Assembly (NCBI GenBank): GCA_026713745.1
Contig: JAPONU010000455.1
Coordinates: forward strand, 1 to 10,827
Direction: 5' to 3'
Source of the DNA: a bacterium
Lineage (GTDB): Bacteria; Actinomycetota; Acidimicrobiia; Acidimicrobiales; CATQHL01
Length of the DNA: 10,827 nt
Below the pieces are notes generated by a model that was not told the origin of the DNA, made no database searches, and saw only the letters and a list, made by a program, of their open reading frames with translations. Below, one piece after another: positions 6,448 to 10,827 of this stretch. Numbering within the stretch: the stretch's first letter is position 1; each line of letters opens with the position of its first letter. A program made the translations under genes and the position numbers.

Positions 6448-7587
6448 CTACAGCCGGGCCACGATGTAGTCGATACATGCGCAGAGTGCGGCCACGTCGT
6501 CGGCCGGGATGGCGGGGAACAGGGCTATGCGGAGCTGGTTGCGGCCGAGCGCTCGGTAGGACTCGGTGTCGACGATGCCGTTGGCCCGCAGCACCGTGGC
6601 GATCCGCCCCGCGTCGGCAACGCCCGCCTCGATGTCGATGGTGGCCACGACGTGGCTCCGCTTGTCCACGTCGGTCACGAACGGTTCTGCGTAGTCCGAT
6701 GCGCCGGCCCAGCTGTAGATGGTCTCCGCAGAGGCGTCGCAGCGCCCCGCCGCCCATTCCAGGCCGCCGTTTGCGCACATCCATTCCACCGTCTGCAGCG
6801 TGAGGAACACGGTGGCCAGCGCCGGTGTGTTGTAGGTCTGATCGGCGGCGGAGTTCTTCACGGCCAGCGGCAGGCTCAGCGAGGGCGGGCACCAGCGCCC
6901 GCTGTCGCCGATCTCCGCGATGCGCTCCAACCCAGCCGGTGAGCAGCACGCCACCCACAGGCCGCCGTCGGCGGCGAAGCACTTCTGCGGTGAGAAGTAG
7001 TACACGTCCACCTCGGCGGGATCCCAGCGCAGCCCTCCGGCGCCCGAGGTGGCGTCCACGGCGACCAGTCCGTCGGCAGCGCTGATCCCCGGGGGCCGTC
7101 GAAGCGTCATCTGCACGCCCGTGGAGGTCTCGTTGTGGGTTAGCGCGTAGACGTCGACGTCTGCGGGCACAGGCTCGGGATGGGTTCCGAACGGCGCCTC
7201 GATGATCTGCGGGGCCTCCAAGTGAGGCACAGCCTGCACTGTACGGGCGAACTTGGCGGAGAACTCGCCGAAGGCCAGATGCTGGCTGCGGCGGTGTATC
7301 AAGCCGAAGCTGAGGCAGTCCCACAGTCCGGTGGCGCCACCGTTGCCGAGCACCACCTCCCAGTCGCGAGGCAGCTCGAAGAGGTCCCGGAAGCCGTCGC
7401 GGAGCCGGCCGACATAGTCGCGCACGCCGGGCCGCCGGTGGCTGGTTCCCAGGTATCCGCCGGCGACTGCGGCCAACGCGTCCACCGCCTCGGGGCGCAC
7501 CCGCGACGGACCGCTGCCGAAGCGCCCGTCGCGCGGCCGAATGCCGTCGGGCAGGACGATGCGGTCCGAAGCGCCGTTACCGGTCAT
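6448..7587 (-). CDS. serC: phosphoserine aminotransferase, mycobacterial type
   Basis: This 379-residue PLP enzyme converts 3-phosphohydroxypyruvate plus glutamate to O-phosphoserine, the second step of serine synthesis. It closely matches the Mycobacterium tuberculosis SerC motifs: RDGRFGSGPSRVR (19-31), GTSHR (47-51), LGNGGAT (80-86), HNETSTGVQ (151-159), DATSGAGG (178-185), the PLP lysine Lys202 in SPQKCFAADGGLW, and a C-terminal LRANGIVDTE...LGRNQLR block. Length is normal (376 in M. tuberculosis, from memory). ATG 7587 is backed by GGAAGG six bases upstream. It is divergent from a second aminotransferase with only 31 bp between the start codons and is followed by the YqgE/AlgH gene. Confidence in function is high; related serine-glyoxylate aminotransferases lack this motif set. 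Confidence 0.96.
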   Translation of the reverse strand: MTGNGASDRIVLPDGIRPRDGRFGSGPSRVRPEAVDALAAVAGGYLGTSHRRPGVRDYVGRLRDGFRDLFELPRDWEVVLGNGGATGLWDCLSFGLIHRRSQHLAFGEFSAKFARTVQAVPHLEAPQIIEAPFGTHPEPVPADVDVYALTHNETSTGVQMTLRRPPGISAADGLVAVDATSGAGGLRWDPAEVDVYYFSPQKCFAADGGLWVACCSPAGLERIAEIGDSGRWCPPSLSLPLAVKNSAADQTYNTPALATVFLTLQTVEWMCANGGLEWAAGRCDASAETIYSWAGASDYAEPFVTDVDKRSHVVATIDIEAGVADAGRIATVLRANGIVDTESYRALGRNQLRIALFPAIPADDVAALCACIDYIVARL

Positions 7588-7593
7588 TTTTCG

Positions 7594-7599
7594 CCTTCC
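7594..7599 (-). promoter_or_regulatory. Shine-Dalgarno site of serC
   Basis: GGAAGG on the minus strand lies six bases before ATG 7587. It occupies much of the 31-bp space to the divergent aminotransferase start, so the serC promoter must lie within or beyond the first codons of that gene. Confidence 0.7.
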
Positions 7600-7618
7600 G
7601 CGGTGCGAGACTGCAACC

Positions 7619-8866
7619 GTGAGTTCCTCGTCTTCACCCTCATCACCTCAATCATCGTCCGATCGGTCCACCTCAGTTTTATCGGTCTCACGGACGGTGG
7701 CGGCGATCACCCCGTCGGCCACCGTCGGCACCGACGCAAAGGCCAAGGCGTTGAAGGCCGCCGGTGAGCCCGTCATCGGCTTCGGCGCCGGCGAGCCCGA
7801 CTTCCCGACGCCTCCCCACATCGTGGAGGCTGCGGTGCGTGCCTGCCGCGAGCACCGTGACCACCGCTACAGCCCCACACCGGGACTCCCGGAGTTGCGC
7901 CAGGCAATCGCGGACAAGACGCTGCGCGACTCGGGTCTCGAGGTCACCCCACAGCAGGTGATCGTGACCGCCGGAGGCAAGCACGCCGTCTACAACGCCC
8001 TGTTGACGCTGCTGGATCCCGGTGACGAGGTGATCCTGCCGGCTCCCTACTGGCCCACGTACCCCGAGCCGGTGACGCTGGTGGGGGCACGCCCGGTGGT
8101 CGTGCAGACCGATGTGGACAGCGGCTTCCGCATCACCCTCGAGCAGCTCGAGGCGGCCCGCACGCCCCGCACCAAGATGCTGATCTTCTGCTCCCCGTCC
8201 AATCCCACCGGCAGCGTGTACCCGCCCGCCGAGGTGGAGGCCATAGGCAACTGGGCTGCGACCCACGGCATCTGGGTGCTGACCGACGAGATCTACGAGC
8301 ACCTCACCTACGACGACCATCTCCACGTCTCGCTACCGGTGGTCGCCCCGGCCGCCGCCGAGCGGTGCGTGATCATCAACGGCGTGGCCAAGACCTATGC
8401 CATGACGGGCTGGCGTGTCGGCTGGATCATCGCCCCCCAACCGGTGGCTTCCGCTGCCGCGGCCCTGCAGTCGCACCAGACCTCAAATGTCTGCAACATC
8501 TCCCAGCGGGCGGCCCTCGCCGCGGTCTCCGGACCGCTGGATGCCGTCGTGGAGATGCGGGGGCACTTCGACCGCCGTCGCCTGGCCATGCACGGCCTGC
8601 TGTCGCAGATCCCTGGAGTCGACTGCCCCGTTCCCCAGGGTGCGTTCTACGCGTTCCCGTCGCTGCAGGGCGTGCTGGAGCGGCCGGTGGCAGGGCGAAC
8701 GGTGGGATCCAGCCTCGAGCTCTCCGACCTGTTGCTGTCCGAGGTGAAGGTGGCGGTGGTGGCCGGCGAGGCGTTCGGCGCGCCCGGCTGCGTGCGGCTG
8801 TCCTTCGCCCTCTCCGACGACGACCTCGCCGAGGGCGTCGGCCGCATCGTGGACTTCCTGTCCTAG
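7619..8866 (+). CDS. class I PLP-dependent aminotransferase (AspC-like)
   Basis: This 415-residue fold-type I aminotransferase transfers amino groups between an amino acid (probably aspartate or an aromatic one) and 2-oxoglutarate. Visible are GFGAGEPDFPTP (54-65), YSPTPGLPELR (84-94), SPSNPTG (192-198), LTDEIYEHL (221-229), the PLP lysine Lys258 in NGVAKTYAMTGWR, Arg266 in GWRVGW, and the substrate-binding Arg393 (CVRLSFA). GTG 7619 is the only in-frame start that includes the conserved SRTVAAITPSAT entry without reading back into serC. The next, GTG 7697, would cut this motif. No clear ribosome site is seen, so the mRNA may be leaderless. The first 24 residues hold 14 serines, six from TCA plus one TTA leucine codon, unlike the rest of the gene. 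The peptidase gene follows after 18 bp. Confidence 0.94.
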   Translation: MSSSSSPSSPQSSSDRSTSVLSVSRTVAAITPSATVGTDAKAKALKAAGEPVIGFGAGEPDFPTPPHIVEAAVRACREHRDHRYSPTPGLPELRQAIADKTLRDSGLEVTPQQVIVTAGGKHAVYNALLTLLDPGDEVILPAPYWPTYPEPVTLVGARPVVVQTDVDSGFRITLEQLEAARTPRTKMLIFCSPSNPTGSVYPPAEVEAIGNWAATHGIWVLTDEIYEHLTYDDHLHVSLPVVAPAAAERCVIINGVAKTYAMTGWRVGWIIAPQPVASAAAALQSHQTSNVCNISQRAALAAVSGPLDAVVEMRGHFDRRRLAMHGLLSQIPGVDCPVPQGAFYAFPSLQGVLERPVAGRTVGSSLELSDLLLSEVKVAVVAGEAFGAPGCVRLSFALSDDDLAEGVGRIVDFLS

Positions 8867-8867
8867 C

Positions 8868-8900
8868 GGGCGGGGAGCGGGGTCGTGGCAGGGAGCGGGG
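8868..8900 (+). promoter_or_regulatory. G-rich tract over the peptidase start, possible quadruplex
   Basis: Five G-tracts lie within 33 bases: 8868-8870, 8872-8875, 8879-8882, 8891-8893 and 8897-8900. Part of this is an exact 10-base direct repeat, GGGAGCGGGG, at 8873-8882 and 8891-8900 (18-bp period). The first copy contains the likely ribosome site of the peptidase gene and the second lies in its codons 3-6. A folded mRNA here could hinder translation. The G-tracts are seen; the structure is inference, and chance is possible in GC-rich DNA. Confidence 0.35.
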
Positions 8901-10827
8901 ACACGGGCCGCGCCGCGCCGTACGGGGCCTGGCCGTCGCCGATCACGCCGGAGTCGCTGGCCGCCGGCAGCGTCCGGGTCACGACGCTGGTGGCCGACGG
9001 CGCCGACCTGTGGTGGTCCGAGACCCGGCCCGCGGCCAAGGGTCGGACCGCCCTGGTACGCCGCGGCGCCGACGGGTCGATGCGGGAGGTGACTCCGCCG
9101 GAGGCCAACGTGCGCAGCCGTGTGCATTCCTACGGCGGCGCCGCCTGGTGGGCGCAGGGGGGTGTCTGCGTGTACTCCGACGACGCCGACTTCCGGCTGC
9201 GCCGGCTCGGTCCCGGCGACGGCGAGGCGGTGGTGCTGACGCCCGATGGCCCCGACCGGTCGTGCCTGTACGCCGACGGCCGCTTCAGCGCCGACGGGCG
9301 GTGGTTCGTGTGCGTGCGGGAGCGCCCCGCCGACCCCGAGCACGTCAACGAGATCGTGCGCGTGGCACTCGACGGCAGCGGCCGCACCGAGGTGGTCACC
9401 GCCGGCGCCGACTTCTACTCCGACCCGCGACCCTCGCCGTGCGGGCGCCGGCTGGCTTGGCTGCAGTGGAACCATCCGAACATGCCCTGGGACGGCTGCG
9501 AGTTGTACGTCGGACGCCTCGAGGGCCGGCAGGTGACCGGATCGCGCTGCATCGCCGGCGGCACCGAGGAGTGGATCTTCGGTCCCGCCTGGCGCCACGA
9601 CGGGGCCCTGGGCTGGGTGAGCGACGGTTCGGGCTACTCGACGCTGTGGCTGCTGGAGGGCGATCCCCTGGCGGCGGGAGCCACCCCCCGGCGCTGGGTC
9701 GACCTGAACGACGGCGAGATCCAGACCGCTCCGTGGATCTTTGGCATGAGCCGGTACGCCTCCTGGCCGGCGGCCGGCGGAGGCAGCGGCCTGGCGTACG
9801 CGGTGGCCCGCCCGGGAGGTCACGAGGTGCGGTTCGTCGACGAGTGGCCGGGTTCCGCCCACGCCGTCCCGGCAGGCGCCGGCACCGCCGGGAGCAGCGG
9901 CGATGCGGGCGGGACGAGCAGTGACGCTTCGACGCCCACGGACTTCTCGGCTCCTCCGGCTGTCGCCTACCGCGCCCACACCTCCTTCGGTGCCCTGCGC
10001 GCCTGGGAGTCCGGCGTGGTCTGTGTGGCCGCCTCGCCGTCGGTCGAGAACGAGATCCTGCACATCACCGGTGCGGCCGGCACGCCCGATGCCCGTGTCG
10101 TGTACGCACCGCCGGCGCTGAGCCTGGATCCCGGGTTCACGCCCGAGCCCGAGCCGGTGACGTTCCCCACCACCGGTGGTGCTGTCGCCCACGCCCTCTT
10201 CTACCGCCCGGCCAACCCCGGTTGCAGAGCACCGGAAGGCTCCGGACCTCCACCGCTGCTGGTGATGGCCCACGGCGGACCCACCGGCGCGGCCCGTACC
10301 GCCCTTCACCTGGGGTTGCGCTACTGGACCAGCCGGGGCGTAGCGGTGGTGGACGTGGACTACCGCGGCAGCACCGGCTACGGCCGGGAATACCGCCGGG
10401 CTCTGGACGGCGGCTGGGGTGTCACCGACGTGGCCGACTGCGTGGCGGCGGCCCGCCACCTGGCCGGCTGCGGCGAAGCGGACGGCGATCGTCTGGCGAT
10501 CATCGGCGCCAGCGCGGGGGGCTACGCGGTGCTGCAGGCGCTCGTCGACTACGACGTGTTCTCCGCCGGCCTCATCCGCTACGGCGTCACCGACCTCGAG
10601 GCACTGGCCCGCGACACCCACAAGTTCGAGAAGCACTACATGGACCGACTCGTCGGCCCCTACCCGCAGGAGCGCGATCTGTATGTGGAGCGCTCGCCGA
10701 TCCACCGGGTCGACCGGATCTCGTGCCCCATGCTGGTCCTGCAGGGCGACAGCGACCCTGTTGTGCCGCCGGAGCAGGCGGAGGCGCTGGTGGCGGCCCT
10801 GGAATCCAACGGGCTGCCGTACGGTTA
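8885..10827 (+). CDS. S9 (prolyl oligopeptidase) family serine peptidase, 3' end outside window
   Basis: The frame is open from GTG 8885 to the window end (647 codons) with no stop. An N-terminal beta-propeller part (about 1-424) starts with the family-like PYGAWPSPIT and contains repeated SADGRW/SDPRPSP-type blade motifs. The alpha/beta-hydrolase domain (from about 425) has AHGGPT (His463 region), DYRGSTGYG (from Asp492), the nucleophile Ser543 in GASAGGY and the catalytic Asp624 in SDPVVPP. The catalytic histidine should follow just beyond the edge, after LPYGY. It resembles actinobacterial dipeptidyl-peptidase/acylaminoacyl-peptidase-like enzymes that cleave short peptides; no signal peptide is seen, so it is probably cytosolic. 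GGGGAG seven bases before GTG 8885 supports the start. A Gly/Ser/Thr-rich insert (residues 333-352) interrupts the propeller. It follows the aminotransferase gene by 18 bp and is probably co-transcribed. Confidence 0.94.
   Translation, partial: MAGSGDTGRAAPYGAWPSPITPESLAAGSVRVTTLVADGADLWWSETRPAAKGRTALVRRGADGSMREVTPPEANVRSRVHSYGGAAWWAQGGVCVYSDDADFRLRRLGPGDGEAVVLTPDGPDRSCLYADGRFSADGRWFVCVRERPADPEHVNEIVRVALDGSGRTEVVTAGADFYSDPRPSPCGRRLAWLQWNHPNMPWDGCELYVGRLEGRQVTGSRCIAGGTEEWIFGPAWRHDGALGWVSDGSGYSTLWLLEGDPLAAGATPRRWVDLNDGEIQTAPWIFGMSRYASWPAAGGGSGLAYAVARPGGHEVRFVDEWPGSAHAVPAGAGTAGSSGDAGGTSSDASTPTDFSAPPAVAYRAHTSFGALRAWESGVVCVAASPSVENEILHITGAAGTPDARVVYAPPALSLDPGFTPEPEPVTFPTTGGAVAHALFYRPANPGCRAPEGSGPPPLLVMAHGGPTGAARTALHLGLRYWTSRGVAVVDVDYRGSTGYGREYRRALDGGWGVTDVADCVAAARHLAGCGEADGDRLAIIGASAGGYAVLQALVDYDVFSAGLIRYGVTDLEALARDTHKFEKHYMDRLVGPYPQERDLYVERSPIHRVDRISCPMLVLQGDSDPVVPPEQAEALVAALESNGLPYG

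Noticed and set aside
6377..7324. 315-codon minus-strand frame overlapping serC
   Set aside because: Out of frame with serC, whose motifs are unambiguous; the translation is Arg/Gly-rich shadow.
7541..7618. Longer aminotransferase start at ATG 7541
   Set aside because: It would run back into the serC coding region, and the added residues do not resemble the family.
8483..10705. 740-codon open frame on the minus strand, antisense to the aminotransferase and peptidase genes
   Set aside because: The plus strand carries clear enzyme motifs throughout. The antisense translation is Arg/Gly/Ala/His-rich with no recognisable domain, as expected from GC-rich codon bias.
1..10827. Defence system, mobile element or secondary-metabolite cluster
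   Set aside because: No transposase, integrase, nuclease-helicase, toxin-antitoxin, CRISPR or synthase motif was found; the genes are metabolic and housekeeping types.

Overview
This is an ordinary-looking stretch of chromosome from a strongly GC-rich bacterium, most likely an actinomycetota. The best evidence is the phosphoserine aminotransferase, which matches the mycobacterial SerC type almost motif for motif. GTG start codons are frequent and third codon positions are mostly G or C. The palindromic extragenic element at 5741-5760 and the overall gene style would suit an Acidimicrobiia-type lineage, but that placement is a guess. I see no rRNA, tRNA, CRISPR array, insertion sequence, phage or defence system.

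Layout. (1) 2-2314, plus strand: a three-gene cassette cut by the left edge. It holds the C-terminal part of an SDR oxidoreductase, an amidase-signature hydrolase (8 bp overlap with the SDR gene) and a zinc-dependent nucleobase/nucleoside deaminase (1 bp stop/start overlap). The overlaps imply one transcript and probably one catabolic pathway for a nitrogen-containing small molecule; the substrate is not readable from sequence. (2) 2332-4476, minus strand, convergent with the cassette: a membrane-anchored molybdopterin oxidoreductase of the sulfite-oxidase fold, with an unusually long Pro/Thr/Ala/Gly linker ending in eleven prolines. (3) 4477-4646: a 170-bp divergent intergenic region. (4) 4647-5714, plus: rsgA, the ribosome-assembly GTPase. 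(5) 5715-5837: a short convergent gap holding a palindromic repeat and a hairpin just past the next gene's stop. (6) 5838-7587, minus: serC followed by a YqgE/AlgH-family gene, with a small hairpin between them. (7) 7588-7618: only 31 bp between the divergent serC and aminotransferase genes. (8) 7619-10827, plus: a class I aminotransferase (AspC-like), then after 18 bp an S9-family serine peptidase cut by the right edge. A G-rich tract that could form a quadruplex covers the peptidase start.

serC and the divergent aminotransferase both serve amino-acid metabolism and share one tiny control region, so co-regulation is plausible. The peptidase behind the aminotransferase could supply amino acids from peptides, but that link rests on spacing alone. 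I do not see a clearly undescribed system. The points most worth a second look are the SDR-amidase-deaminase cassette, the architecture of the molybdoenzyme, the switchable palindrome after rsgA, the rare-codon Ser-rich start of the aminotransferase, and the G-rich start of the peptidase gene.
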